NCBI GenBank assembly: GCA_963840425.1
Contig: CAWIYZ010000001.1
Location: forward strand, 62,001 to 126,000
DNA: 64,000 bases
Source of the DNA: CADEFX01 sp963840425
GTDB lineage: Bacteria > Pseudomonadota > Alphaproteobacteria > Rhizobiales > Hyphomicrobiaceae
Direction of reading: 5' to 3'
The notes below the pieces were generated by a model. The model made no database searches, was not told where the DNA came from, and saw only the letters and a list, made by a program, of their open reading frames with translations. Positions 1 to 12,205 of this stretch are shown here, in pieces; the stretch's first letter is position 1, and each line of letters starts with the position of its first letter. The translations under genes and the position numbers were made by a program.

Positions 1-1283
1 CCCGTCTCGCTGGCGAGATTGTGGATGTCGCCGCGAATGGTCTCGATGGAGCCGCGATCGCTCTTGATCAGGCGCTCCCACGAGCGGGTGCCGCACTTGC
101 CCATGCGGTCGAGCCAGGTCTGGTCGAGCTCGTTGCCGTAGTATTCCGAGATGAACTGCGAGCGCGGCACGCCAAAGCTGTCGGCGAGACGCATGAGGCG
201 GCCTTCGAGGCCGATCAGCCGCTTGTTGATGGCGTAGAGCTGCTCGACCAGGCTCTCGATGCGGTTGTTGTTGAGCGAGAGGCTCTTCACGTCCTTGATG
301 ATGTCCTCGCGCAGCTTGTCGTAGGCCTTCTGCTCCTTGCGCGAGCCCTGCTCGCCGGCGACCTGCTGCTCGAGCTTCTTGTCCTGCTGCTTGCGCAGCT
401 TCTTGTAGGTGGCGGCGATGTTGTCGAAGGTCTCGAGCACTTTGGGCTTGAGCTCGGCCTCCATGGCCGCGAGCGAAAGCGCGTTCTCGTACTCGTCGTC
501 CTCGTCCATCTCGCCGTCGGGCGGGGTCTCGCCGTTCAGCTCATCGTCGCCGTTGGCCTCGCGCACCGAGGACGGCGCGCCGCTCGGCGGCACGTGCGGA
601 GGACCGTTCGGCACGACCGCCGGCACCGCCTTGGCCTCGGGTCCCTCGTAGGTGGCCTCCAGATCGATGATGTCGCGCAGCAAAATCTTGCCGTCGTTCA
701 GCTCGTCGCGCCAGATGATGATGGCCTGGAACGTCAGCGGGCTTTCGCACAGGCCCGCAATCATGGCCTCGCGGCCGGCCTCGATGCGCTTGGCGATGGC
801 GATCTCGCCCTCGCGCGACAGCAGCTCCACCGAGCCCATCTCGCGCAGGTACATGCGCACGGGATCGTCCGTCCGCTCCGTCGGCTCGGCGCGCGTCTCG
901 GTCTTGGCCGGCAGGCTCTGCGCCACCACGGCGCGCCCGTCGTCCTCGTCTGGGCCCGCATCGTCTGCGCCGTCCGCCGCCGGCTCCTCGCCTTCCTCGC
1001 TTTCGACGACATTGATGCCCATGTCGGAGAGCATGGACATGGTGTCCTCGATCTGCTCGGACGACACTTCCTCGGAGGGCAGCACCGAATTCAGCTCGTC
1101 ATAGGTGACATAGCCGCGCGTCTTGCCGACCTTGAGCAGCCGCTTGACGGTCTGGTCGGAAAGGTCGAGCAGCGGGCTGTCCTTCTCGACGGGCTCGGCC
1201 GCGGGCGCAGCATCCTCGATCTTGCTCGGCATGGTCTCGGTCCTGCGATTGGATGCAGGGCGCGGCTGCGCGGAACGGCTCAT
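1..1283 (-). CDS. rpoD: RNA polymerase primary sigma factor RpoD (sigma-70), 3' end outside the window
   Basis: Housekeeping sigma factor that directs RNA polymerase to most promoters. About 427 N-terminal residues are visible. Region 1.1 is seen in DQTVKRLLKVGKTRGYVTY and LPSEEVSSEQIEDTMSMLSDMGINV, region 1.2 in DPVRMYLREMGSVELLSREGEIAIAKRIE, and the large non-essential region follows. The conserved regions 2-4 lie beyond position 1. I chose the ATG at 1283 because GAGAGG stands about 10 nt upstream; a second in-frame ATG at 1232 (MPSKIED) is possible. It lies downstream of dnaG in the same direction with a 256-nt gap, the usual dnaG-rpoD order. That gap contains a small CCGAG-GAAA-CTCGG hairpin (minus strand, about 1476-1492) without a T-run. 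Confidence 0.96.
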   Translation of the reverse strand, partial: MSRSAQPRPASNRRTETMPSKIEDAAPAAEPVEKDSPLLDLSDQTVKRLLKVGKTRGYVTYDELNSVLPSEEVSSEQIEDTMSMLSDMGINVVESEEGEEPAADGADDAGPDEDDGRAVVAQSLPAKTETRAEPTERTDDPVRMYLREMGSVELLSREGEIAIAKRIEAGREAMIAGLCESPLTFQAIIIWRDELNDGKILLRDIIDLEATYEGPEAKAVPAVVPNGPPHVPPSGAPSSVREANGDDELNGETPPDGEMDEDDEYENALSLAAMEAELKPKVLETFDNIAATYKKLRKQQDKKLEQQVAGEQGSRKEQKAYDKLREDIIKDVKSLSLNNNRIESLVEQLYAINKRLIGLEGRLMRLADSFGVPRSQFISEYYGNELDQTWLDRMGKCGTRSWERLIKSDRGSIETIRGDIHNLASET

Positions 1284-1539
1284 TGCGTCTTTTCCTCTCC
1301 GAAACGGATCTGCAGGCTGTGGCTCGGCGCGCATGGCGGCAGGTTTGCCGACCACAGGCCGCGATCGGCATCGGCAGCACGCTCCGGGACGCGAGGAGAT
1401 GACAAAAACCTCCCCGACCGTGCCTGAGCCTCGACTGCGTGCATAGATACCTATCCGAGCTTCAAGGGGCTCCCCGAGTTTCCTCGGCGATGCCCGGCTC
1501 AATTCCCCAAAGCGCGCAATGCCGCGACCGGCCTCGAAC

Positions 1540-3537
1540 TCAAGCCGACCAGCGGTTGCCTTCGCCCTCCATAACCCCGTCGCTAGAGGTCTCCATGCCG
1601 TCACCCCGGTTCAGCAGGCTCTGCAACTCGCAAATCCGAGCCAATGCTTCCTCGCTGCCTTCTGCAAGCCAAGCCTGCTCGGCAATCGCCAAAGCGCGCC
1701 GCAACCCTACTTGCCTCTCATGAAGCGCAAGAGCATGACGCCAACCGGTCTCAACGGCGGCCCGATCTGCCTCTGGTTCGGCGAACTTGTCGCCTTTATG
1801 CGTGATCGCACGCTCGACGAGGGCAATGATCTTGGCCAGACCTTGATCCGTGAGATGGGTCCGAAGCTGCGATCTGTCAAGGAAATTATGCTCCACCTGC
1901 AACGAAAGCACCGCGTCCCGCAGCCGTTCGGCGGCCTTGGAGGCCAGGGGGAGGGCGGCAATGGCCTCCGCATGCTCGTCCAAGAGCCAGGGGTGGTTGA
2001 GGAGCGTCCACATCAGGAGGGCTTCCCGGTGGGGCAGCTCCGCCTGGCCTGCTGCGACGAGAGAGCTCGATTTTAGACTGGAGCTGGAGCCAAGCGGCGG
2101 CGGCTGGAACCCGGGCCGGAAGGCAGTGCCCCGGTTGCCTCTATCGCGCCGGGCGCCTTCCCGACGGCCCTGAAAGCTCTGGCGCGGTTCATCCCAGCGG
2201 CTCTGGTTTGAATGGGTTACACCGGCGTTGTTTCCAGTCCGCTGGGGTGGTCCGGAACCCATGCGCCAGACCTCAGCCAGACGGGTGCGCATCTCGCGCT
2301 GGTATTGGGTTCTGACCCCGGCATCGCCGATGCGATCGATCAGAGCGAACAGGCGACGCTCCAGGTTGGCCCGCCGCTCGGGCGTGGTCCACTGACCCGC
2401 CGCCCACTCGCGCTCCCACAGGATATCCGCCAGCGGCTTGACCTGGGTCAGGACATCCGACAGGGCCTCGGGACCCGCCTGCCGGACGAGATCATCCGGA
2501 TCGAGCCCGTTGGGCAGGAACCCGAAAGACAAGCTCATGCCGGCCTTGAGGAGAGGCAGGGCGGTGTCGACGGCCCGGAAGGCGGCCTTGCGGCCGGCGC
2601 TGTCGCCGTCGAAGCAGAGGACCGGCTCGGGTGCCATGCGCCAGAGCACTTGCAGCTGCCCTTCCGTCAGCGCCGTCCCGAGTGGTGCCACCGTCTCTCC
2701 GAACCCGGCTTCGGCCAGGGCAATAACGTCCATGTAGCCTTCGACCACGATGATGCGGCCGCGCTCAAACGCCAGTTGCCGAGCCTTGGCGGCGTTGAAC
2801 AGCACGTCGCCCTTATGGAAGAGCGGCGTTTCCGGCGAGTTCAGATACTTCGCCGGCGCATCGGGATCGAGCGCACGCCCGCCGAAGGCGATGACCCGGC
2901 CCTTGAGGTCGCGGATGGGAAACATGACGCGGTTACGAAAGCGGTCGTAGGGGACGGGAATGTCCTCGCCCGCGATCTGCATTCCCGAGGCGGCCATCTC
3001 CTGCGGAGTGAAGCCGCTGGAGGCCAAATGCTCTTTCAGCGCGGACCGGCTCACCGGCGCGAAACCCAGGCGAAACTCGGCGATCGTCTCACGCCGCAGC
3101 CCACGCCGCTCTAAGTAGCGCCGCGCCTCTTGGCCTTCCGGCCCTTTCAGTCTTGCTTCGAACCAAGCTGCCGCCGCTTCAACAAGCTCATAGAGCCGCG
3201 TCCTTTCGTCAGCCCGTTCCGCCTCGCGGCCGTCGCTGCGTTCCGGCTTGGGCATGGTGACCCCGGCCTCGGAGGCCAGCCGCTCGACCACCTCGGGAAA
3301 GGACAATCCCTCCGTCTTCATTACGAAGGTGAAGATGTCGCCGTGCTCGCCCGAGGCGAAGCAGTGATAGAAGCCCTTCTGGTCGTTGACGAAGAACGAC
3401 GGCGTCTTCTCGGATTTGAAGGGCGAGAGCCCGCGGTACTCGCGGCCGGACTTCTTGAGCGCCACCTTGCGCGCCACCACCTGGCTGACCGAAAGCCGGC
3501 TGCGAATCTCATCCAGGAATTGCGGCGTGAAGCGCAT
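1540..3537 (-). CDS. dnaG: DNA primase DnaG
   Basis: Makes RNA primers at the replication fork in complex with DnaB helicase. The 665-residue length is normal. The N-terminal zinc-ribbon region (residues 35-75) is followed by the Toprim core, with VVEGYMDVIAL and the acidic CFDGDSAGRKAA motif, and a C-terminal helicase-interaction domain. The zinc ribbon is degenerate: the canonical Cys/His/Cys/Cys ligands appear as Ser38, Lys41, Cys59 and Ser62, so only one is kept. I recall a similar ligand loss in Bradyrhizobium-type DnaG, so this looks lineage-specific rather than a local mutation. It is followed by rpoD on the same strand. Confidence 0.97.
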   Translation of the reverse strand: MRFTPQFLDEIRSRLSVSQVVARKVALKKSGREYRGLSPFKSEKTPSFFVNDQKGFYHCFASGEHGDIFTFVMKTEGLSFPEVVERLASEAGVTMPKPERSDGREAERADERTRLYELVEAAAAWFEARLKGPEGQEARRYLERRGLRRETIAEFRLGFAPVSRSALKEHLASSGFTPQEMAASGMQIAGEDIPVPYDRFRNRVMFPIRDLKGRVIAFGGRALDPDAPAKYLNSPETPLFHKGDVLFNAAKARQLAFERGRIIVVEGYMDVIALAEAGFGETVAPLGTALTEGQLQVLWRMAPEPVLCFDGDSAGRKAAFRAVDTALPLLKAGMSLSFGFLPNGLDPDDLVRQAGPEALSDVLTQVKPLADILWEREWAAGQWTTPERRANLERRLFALIDRIGDAGVRTQYQREMRTRLAEVWRMGSGPPQRTGNNAGVTHSNQSRWDEPRQSFQGRREGARRDRGNRGTAFRPGFQPPPLGSSSSLKSSSLVAAGQAELPHREALLMWTLLNHPWLLDEHAEAIAALPLASKAAERLRDAVLSLQVEHNFLDRSQLRTHLTDQGLAKIIALVERAITHKGDKFAEPEADRAAVETGWRHALALHERQVGLRRALAIAEQAWLAEGSEEALARICELQSLLNRGDGMETSSDGVMEGEGNRWSA

Positions 3538-3659
3538 GCCCTATGGGTTAATGTGAGTCGCGGGTCCGTGCTCAGCGAAAGGCGCGAGAATGCGGGCACA
3601 GACCGTTTGATTCACCGCTTCATGCAGTTATCAACAGGTGAGTTGCTGCAGTCTGGCCT

Positions 3660-4118
3660 CTACTGCAACAGCTCCTTCACCAGCGCGCTCGCCTTGCCGA
3701 AGTCCATCTGCCCGGCAAAGCGCTGCTTGAGCACGCCCATCACCTTGCCCATGTCCTTCGGGCCCTGGGCGCCGGCCTCCTTGATCGCAGCGGCCACAGC
3801 CGCACCCAGCCCCGCCTCATCCATTTGCTTGGGGAGGAATTCCTCGATGAGCGCGATCTCGTCCTTCTCGTTCTGCGCCAGCTCGGTGCGTCCTGCCTTC
3901 TCGTAAGCCTCGATTGAGTCGCGCCGCTGCTTGATCATGCGCGCCAGGATCTGCGTGATCTCCGCATCACCGGCCGGCTCGCCCGTCTTGCCGCCGACCG
4001 TCTTGATGCCCAGGTCATGATCCTTGATGGCCGAGAGCATCATGCGCACGGTCGTGAGCCGCTTCTGGTCCTTCGCCCGCATGGCGTCTTTCATGGCTTC
4101 GGTCAGGCGCGCGCGCAT
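3660..4118 (-). CDS. GatB/YqeY domain protein
   Basis: A 152-residue protein of the YqeY family, which resembles the tRNA-binding tail domain of the GatB amidotransferase subunit. It is often encoded beside dnaG/rpoD, as here. The sequence shows the typical start MRARLTEAMKDAMRAKD and the segments RMMLSAIKDHDL, RRDSIEAYEKAGR and EIALIEEFLPKQM. The start at 4118 has GGAGA about 7 nt upstream; an upstream extension to 4178 is open but not conserved. The gene is divergent from carA, with a 109-nt intergenic region. Its exact cellular role is not established; involvement in tRNA charging is only suggested by the domain. Confidence 0.92.
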   Translation of the reverse strand: MRARLTEAMKDAMRAKDQKRLTTVRMMLSAIKDHDLGIKTVGGKTGEPAGDAEITQILARMIKQRRDSIEAYEKAGRTELAQNEKDEIALIEEFLPKQMDEAGLGAAVAAAIKEAGAQGPKDMGKVMGVLKQRFAGQMDFGKASALVKELLQ

Positions 4119-4227
4119 CGTTGGTCTCCGGTCTGCGGCAATAGCTGTCATGTAGTCGTGTGGCAGCGTTGACCACAAGGGCCTCGGCGCTTAGGTTCCG
4201 CGCCAAATCACAGGTTTGGGCGATGCC

Positions 4228-5448
4228 ATGACCACCGCGAGCACTTCCTCCGCGACGCCGGCACCCTGGTCCGATGCCCCGCATACGGCGCGTCTGGTGC
4301 TGGCCGACGGCAGCGTCATCGCTGGAACGGGAATAGGCGCCACCGGCTCGGCCGTGGGCGAGGTCTGTTTCAACACGGCTATGACCGGCTACCAGGAAAT
4401 CCTGACTGACCCGTCCTACGCCGGGCAGATCATCACCTTCACCTTTCCGCACATCGGAAACGTCGGCACCAATGTCGAGGACACGGAGACGTCCAATCTG
4501 GCGTCGCGCTCGGGCGTGCGCGGCTGCGTGCTGCGCGCCGACATCACCGATCCGTCGAACTACCGCGCCGCCGAGCACCTGGACGTCTGGCTGAAGGTGC
4601 GCGGCATCATCGGCATCACTGGCATCGACACACGCGCACTCACCGCGCGCATCCGCGAGCACGGCATGCCGAATGCCGTGATTGCGCATGAGCCGTCGGC
4701 CAAGTTCGACCTGGCGAAGCTCAAGGCCGAGGCGAAAGCTTGGCCGGGTCTCGACGGGATGGATCTGGTGCCGGACGTCACCAGCGGACAGAGCTACACC
4801 TGGGACGAGATGGGCTGGGTGTGGGGCAAGGGCTACGGCCGGCAGCAGAACCCGGAATTTCACGTCGTCGCCGTGGACTATGGCTTGAAGCGCAACATCC
4901 TTCGCCGTTTGGCCACAGCCGGCTGCAAGGTCACCGTCGTGCCTGCCACGGCCAAGGCCGACGAGATTCTCGAGCGCAAGCCCGACGGCGTGTTCCTCTC
5001 CAACGGCCCCGGCGATCCGGCTGCGACCGGCAAGTACGCAGTCCCAGAGATCAAGAAGCTGATCGACAGCGGCTTGCCCGTGTTCGGCATCTGCCTTGGC
5101 CACCAGATGCTCGGCCTTGCTGTCGGCGGGCGCACGCGCAAGATGAAGCAAGGGCATCATGGCGCCAATCACCCGGTCAAGGACTTCACCACCGGCAAGG
5201 TCGAGATCACCTCGATGAACCACGGCTTTGCCGTCGATCGCGAGACGTTGCCTGAGAACGTGGAGGAAACCCACGTGTCGCTGTTCGACGGCAGCAACTG
5301 CGGCCTGCAGATCAAAGGCAAGCCCGTGTTCTCCGTGCAGTACCACCCGGAGGCCTCGCCTGGCCCCGAGGACAGCCACTATCTCTTCGAGCGCTTCGTG
5401 AATTTGATGCGCGACAGGAAGGGGCAAACGCGGAAGGCCGAACGTTGA
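4228..5448 (+). CDS. carA: Carbamoyl-phosphate synthase small (glutaminase) subunit
   Basis: Hydrolyses glutamine and channels ammonia to CarB for carbamoyl phosphate synthesis, feeding arginine and pyrimidine pathways. It is 406 residues from the ATG at 4228; a TTG at 4216 would add four residues. The N-terminal CPSase domain (RLVLADGSVIAGTGIG, FNTAMTGYQEILTDPSY) is followed by a class I glutamine amidotransferase domain. The nucleophile is Cys289 in GICLGHQ, and the His/Glu pair lies in QYHPEASPGP. Its stop overlaps the start of the next gene, so carA and the ChaN-like gene are probably translationally coupled. Confidence 0.97.
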   Translation: MTTASTSSATPAPWSDAPHTARLVLADGSVIAGTGIGATGSAVGEVCFNTAMTGYQEILTDPSYAGQIITFTFPHIGNVGTNVEDTETSNLASRSGVRGCVLRADITDPSNYRAAEHLDVWLKVRGIIGITGIDTRALTARIREHGMPNAVIAHEPSAKFDLAKLKAEAKAWPGLDGMDLVPDVTSGQSYTWDEMGWVWGKGYGRQQNPEFHVVAVDYGLKRNILRRLATAGCKVTVVPATAKADEILERKPDGVFLSNGPGDPAATGKYAVPEIKKLIDSGLPVFGICLGHQMLGLAVGGRTRKMKQGHHGANHPVKDFTTGKVEITSMNHGFAVDRETLPENVEETHVSLFDGSNCGLQIKGKPVFSVQYHPEASPGPEDSHYLFERFVNLMRDRKGQTRKAER

Positions 5449-6485
5449 GGCTCGCTCGCATATGCTGGGCAGCGGCCGGTTTGGCTGTCGCATTTCCGTT
5501 GGCGTGGTCGGCGCCTGCAGGTGCGCAAAGCGTCTCCCCGCCTCCAACCGAATGGGTCAGCCCGCATTCACGTGATCATGCGCTTGTCGGCAAAATCTGG
5601 TCGCGAGAGCAGGCAGGCTTCATCGCCCATGAAAGCCTGATCCGTGCGCTCATGGCAGCGACCTTCGTTTTGCTGGGCGAGGTACACGACAATACGGACG
5701 CTCACGCTCTCCAAGGCTGGGCAATTGCTCAGATAAAGGGCCTGCGGGAGCAGCAGGCAAAATCACAGCCGCTCGCAGCCGTCGTCTTCGAGCACATTCG
5801 AACGGATCAAAAAGAAGCGCTCGCACGCTTCGATCAGCTGGAACGCGAGGCGCGAGGGTCTGCCACGACGAGTGATCTGTTTCGGTTGCTCGACTGGGGC
5901 AAGAGCGGATGGCCTCCAGAGGAGAAGTTCCAGCGGCTGTTCCAATCCGTGTTGCGGGAGGTTGCGATCTATCCCGCCAACCCGCCGCGCGATCAGGTGC
6001 GCGCGGTGGCGCGTGGCGAAGCATCCTCGCTGTCGGCGGAGGAGCGCGCGCGCATCATGCTCGATGCGCCCTTTGATGCGCCGCTGTCGGCGGCCCTGAC
6101 CGCGGAGCTGAAGGGAAGCCATTGCGGCATGACCCCCGACGCTGCCATCCCCGCCATGAGCATCGCCCAACGCTACCGCGATGCGGCCTTCGCCGATGCC
6201 ATGCTGACAGCGGCCGACAAACATGGTGCAGCCATCCTCGTCGCTGGCGGTGGACATGTCCGCACTGATCGGGCTGTGCCCTGGTATCTGCGGCAGCGGG
6301 CACCCGACAAGAGAGTAGCGTCGGTAATGATGCTCGAAGCTGAGGATGGTAAGATCGACCCAGAGGACTACGTTCCGCGTGATCCCAATGGCCGTCCGGC
6401 GGTTGATTTCGTGATCCTTACACCCCGGGCTGAGCGTTCCGATCCCTGCGAATCCTTGCGCCAGGGTGCCCAAAAGAAGGGCTGA
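5445..6485 (+). CDS. ChaN-like haem-binding (Cofac_haem_bdg/Tiki-fold) exported protein
   Basis: A 346-residue protein with a Sec signal peptide (basic MRLAR, hydrophobic segment, AGAQ cleavage region) and no lipobox cysteine. The family signature is present: LLGEVHDN at residues 76-83, a glutamate-rich VVFEHIRTDQ segment, and GGGHVRTD in the C-terminal half. ChaN-family proteins bind haem and share the TraB/Tiki fold. The start is a TTG at 5445 that overlaps the carA TGA (TTGA), with GGAAGG about 9 nt upstream. It sits between carA and carB, which is unusual. Periplasmic location is inferred. The family assignment is fairly secure; the biological role here is not. Confidence 0.83.
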   Translation: MRLARICWAAAGLAVAFPLAWSAPAGAQSVSPPPTEWVSPHSRDHALVGKIWSREQAGFIAHESLIRALMAATFVLLGEVHDNTDAHALQGWAIAQIKGLREQQAKSQPLAAVVFEHIRTDQKEALARFDQLEREARGSATTSDLFRLLDWGKSGWPPEEKFQRLFQSVLREVAIYPANPPRDQVRAVARGEASSLSAEERARIMLDAPFDAPLSAALTAELKGSHCGMTPDAAIPAMSIAQRYRDAAFADAMLTAADKHGAAILVAGGGHVRTDRAVPWYLRQRAPDKRVASVMMLEAEDGKIDPEDYVPRDPNGRPAVDFVILTPRAERSDPCESLRQGAQKKG

Positions 6486-6586
6486 TGGGTAACGCGCCAA
6501 TGAGATTCATTACGAGGGTGAGCTGAACGTGGGTTAGGCCTGCCGGCTATAGCCATGCCTGTCGCAGTGCAGTAAGAAGCGCGCCC

Positions 6587-9892
<3,306 letters not shown>

Positions 9893-9900
9893 CCGTGCCC

Positions 9901-9930
9901 TGGCCAGACTTGTGGGCAAGGGTCTGGCCA
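9901..9930 (+). terminator. Perfect 9-bp inverted repeat downstream of carB
   Basis: TGGCCAGAC (9901-9909) and GTCTGGCCA (9922-9930) pair perfectly around a 12-nt loop, 8 nt after the carB stop and 73 nt before greA. There is no T-run after it, so an intrinsic terminator is not certain. An attenuating or RNA-stabilising stem between carB and greA is equally possible. Confidence 0.4.
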
Positions 9931-10002
9931 AGCCTCTGGGACTGAGTGAGACTGTACGCAAGGCGCCGGCATGAGGGCCGGGCCGACTAGGAGACGTGAG
10001 CG

Positions 10003-10482
10003 ATGGCGATGGAAAAGGTGCCGATGACCATCGAGGGGTTCAAGAAGCTCGAGGAGGAGCTTCACCGCCTCAAGTCCGTGGAGCGCCCGCGCATCATCCA
10101 GCAGATTTCCGATGCCCGCGAGCACGGCGATCTGTCTGAAAATGCCGAATACCATGCCGCCAAAGAGGCTCAAGGTCTCAATGAGGCACGCGTGGCCGAG
10201 GTCGAGGACAAGCTGTCGCGCGCCGAGGTGATCGACATCACCAAGCTATCGGGCGGCACCGTCAAGTTCGGGGCCACCGTCACGCTCGAGGACGAGGATT
10301 CCGGCGAGAAGGTCAAGTACAAGATCGTTGGCGACACGGAAGCCAACGTGCGCGAGGGAAAGGTGTCGATCTCCTCTCCCATTGCCCGTGCGCTGATCGG
10401 CAAGTCCAAGGGCAATTCGGCCGAGGTCACGACACCTAAGGGTTCCCGCTCCTACGAGATCCTGAAGATCGAGTTCAAATAG
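10003..10482 (+). CDS. greA: Transcription elongation factor GreA
   Basis: Stimulates transcript cleavage by backtracked RNA polymerase so that elongation can resume. It has 159 residues, the usual length. The N-terminal coiled coil carries the acidic tip region (RPRIIQQISDAREHGDLSENAEYHAAKE). The C-terminal FKBP-like domain ends SPIARALIGKSKGNSAEVTTPKGSRSYEILKIEF. GGAG lies about 8 nt upstream of the ATG. Position after carB is common in Hyphomicrobiales. It converges on the Lrp-type regulator with only 22 nt between the stops. Confidence 0.97.
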   Translation: MAMEKVPMTIEGFKKLEEELHRLKSVERPRIIQQISDAREHGDLSENAEYHAAKEAQGLNEARVAEVEDKLSRAEVIDITKLSGGTVKFGATVTLEDEDSGEKVKYKIVGDTEANVREGKVSISSPIARALIGKSKGNSAEVTTPKGSRSYEILKIEFK

Positions 10483-10504
10483 GATCGGCTCTGCGCCCAC
10501 ACGC

Positions 10505-10993
10505 TCAATCGCGATCCGGCGGCGGCACTCCGATAGGTATGCCGGCCTCATTCTTGGCCTGGCGAATGGTGAGGGCCGTCTTGACGCTGGCGACGTTGGG
10601 TGCGGCCGTCAACTCGCTGAGCACGAAATCCTGGAAGCTCGTCAGGTCCGGCGCCACGCACTTCAGCATGTAGTCGGTTTCGCCCGACAACATGTGGGCC
10701 TCGCGCACCAGCGGCCAGGTCAGGATGAGGTTCTCGAACGCGCGCAGGTCTGCTTCGGCCTGTGCGATCAGGCGCACCATGGCGTAGGCCACAACCTCGA
10801 AGCCGGCCATCTTCTCGTCGATTGCTGCGTGATAGCCCTTGATCAATCCGGACTGCTCGAGCGCTTGCACACGCCGCAGACAAGGGGGAGGGGATAGACC
10901 CACGCGGGCTGCCAGCGCCACGTTGGTGATGCGTCCATCCGCCTGCAGCTCTTTGAGGATGCGCCAATCGGTAGCATCGAGGCGAGCGCGCAT
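10505..10993 (-). CDS. Lrp/AsnC-family transcriptional regulator
   Basis: A 162-residue DNA-binding regulator. The N-terminal winged helix-turn-helix reads LDATDWRILKELQADGRITNVALAARVGLSPPPCLRRVQALEQSGLI, and the C-terminal half is the AsnC/RAM ligand-binding and oligomerisation domain (VREAHMLSGETDYMLKCVAPDLTSFQDFV). Such proteins sense amino acids or related metabolites. It is divergent from the ELM1-like gene (153-nt gap), so it could regulate itself or that gene. No operator could be recognised by eye. Confidence 0.93.
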   Translation of the reverse strand: MRARLDATDWRILKELQADGRITNVALAARVGLSPPPCLRRVQALEQSGLIKGYHAAIDEKMAGFEVVAYAMVRLIAQAEADLRAFENLILTWPLVREAHMLSGETDYMLKCVAPDLTSFQDFVLSELTAAPNVASVKTALTIRQAKNEAGIPIGVPPPDRD

Positions 10994-11146
10994 TGCGGAT
11001 ATCTGCCAGCAGTCTCTAACTCATTCCGCCACGCCTGGTCGGCGCCTGCGGTCGGGTGAGAGGTACGCTGGAGCCCCCGGCCACGCAAGATTGTTTCGTT
11101 GATAGGTGGCGTTCGGGGCAGCAGGCCTGGGAGGCGCGCCGCTGGC

Positions 11147-12190
11147 ATGCGGGATGATCTCAATAGGGAGAGGCCGCTTGCCGGCGCCAGGGCCTGGATC
11201 ATCACCGACGAGAAGATCGGCATGCAGGTGCAGGTGCGCGGCGTGGCCGACGCCCTGGGCTTGGCCGCCGAGTGGAAGGAGGTGCGTCCGCGCGGGATCT
11301 GGCGCGTGGCTGCACCCTGGGGACCGGCCGATCCCGGGGATCGCTTCGGCGCACCTGGAAGTCCGTTCTCGCCGCCTTGGCCAGCCATCGCGCTGGCGAC
11401 TGGCCGGCTCTCGATTCCCTACATTCGCGCACTGCGCCGCCACGCCGGCATGGCGACGTACACTGTCGTCCTGCAAGACCCCAAGACCGGTCCACGTACC
11501 GCCGACCTGATCTGGGTGCCCGAGCACGATCGCCGCCGCGGCGCCAATGTCGTCACCACACTGACCGCGCCGCACAGCTTTTCTCCGGCGCGACTGGCAG
11601 CGCTGAGACAGGCGCTGCCGCCGGACCGGATCGCGGCGCTGCCCCGGCCGTGGGTGGCGGTCGTGCTCGGCGGCAAGAACGGCGTCTATCGTTTCACCGA
11701 GGGCGACGATGATCGTTTCGAAACTTCGCTACGTTCGTTCGCTGGCCTCGGCGCAAGCTTTCTCATCACATCCTCGCGCCGCACCCACCAGCGCCTCCTG
11801 ACTGCGGCCACGCGTGCCACCGAAAGCGCTCCGCGCTTCATCTGGGATGGTGCCGGCGACAATCCTTATTCGGCCTTTCTGGCGCACGCGGACCATTTCA
11901 TCGTCACCGCCGACAGCGTCAATATGACGGGGGAGCCATGCGCGACCGGACGCCCGGTGTGGGTGTTCGAGCCTTCGGGCGGCTCGGCCAAGTTTCGTCG
12001 GTTTCATGATGCGTTGCGGCGCTATGGCGCGACGCGGGCGCTGCCGGAAACGGTTAGTAGTCTTGTCGGGTGGGAATACACGCCTTTGGATTCGGCGCAG
12101 CAGATTGCCCGCGAGATCGAGCGGCGATGGTTGGCGCGCCGGAGCATGCTGGGCGGCCTCGTCGGTGGGATGGGCCTGCATCGGCGCTGA
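11147..12190 (+). CDS. ELM1-family protein (mitochondrial fission ELM1 / DUF1022)
   Basis: About 347 residues from the ATG at 11147, which has GGGAGG about 11 nt upstream; a TTG at 11099 would extend it by 16 residues. Family features include an AWIITDEKIGMQVQVRGVADALGL start, IPYIRALRRH, TADLIWVPEHDR, VVLGGKNGVYRF and the late VTADSVNMTGEPCATGRPVWVFEP segment. The last resembles the nucleotide-sugar site of GT-B glycosyltransferases. The plant homologue ELM1 recruits a dynamin to mitochondria; the bacterial function is unknown. It is followed after 15 nt by a 2OG-Fe(II) oxygenase, suggesting one transcript. Confidence 0.87.
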   Translation: MRDDLNRERPLAGARAWIITDEKIGMQVQVRGVADALGLAAEWKEVRPRGIWRVAAPWGPADPGDRFGAPGSPFSPPWPAIALATGRLSIPYIRALRRHAGMATYTVVLQDPKTGPRTADLIWVPEHDRRRGANVVTTLTAPHSFSPARLAALRQALPPDRIAALPRPWVAVVLGGKNGVYRFTEGDDDRFETSLRSFAGLGASFLITSSRRTHQRLLTAATRATESAPRFIWDGAGDNPYSAFLAHADHFIVTADSVNMTGEPCATGRPVWVFEPSGGSAKFRRFHDALRRYGATRALPETVSSLVGWEYTPLDSAQQIAREIERRWLARRSMLGGLVGGMGLHRR

Positions 12191-12205
12191 CGGCAGGAGG
12201 GGAAT

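Noticed and set aside
21..1427. Long open frame on the plus strand, 468 codons
   Set aside because: It lies antisense to rpoD; the minus frame encodes recognisable sigma-70 regions. The opposite frame is a by-product of high GC content.
3626..3636. TTATCAACA sequence near dnaG resembling a DnaA box
   Set aside because: One mismatch to the TTATCCACA consensus and no further boxes or AT-rich unwinding region nearby; not evidence of an origin.
4015..5547. 510-codon minus-strand open frame opposite carA
   Set aside because: carA on the plus strand has clear catalytic motifs; the antisense product has no recognisable domain and a composition typical of shadow frames.
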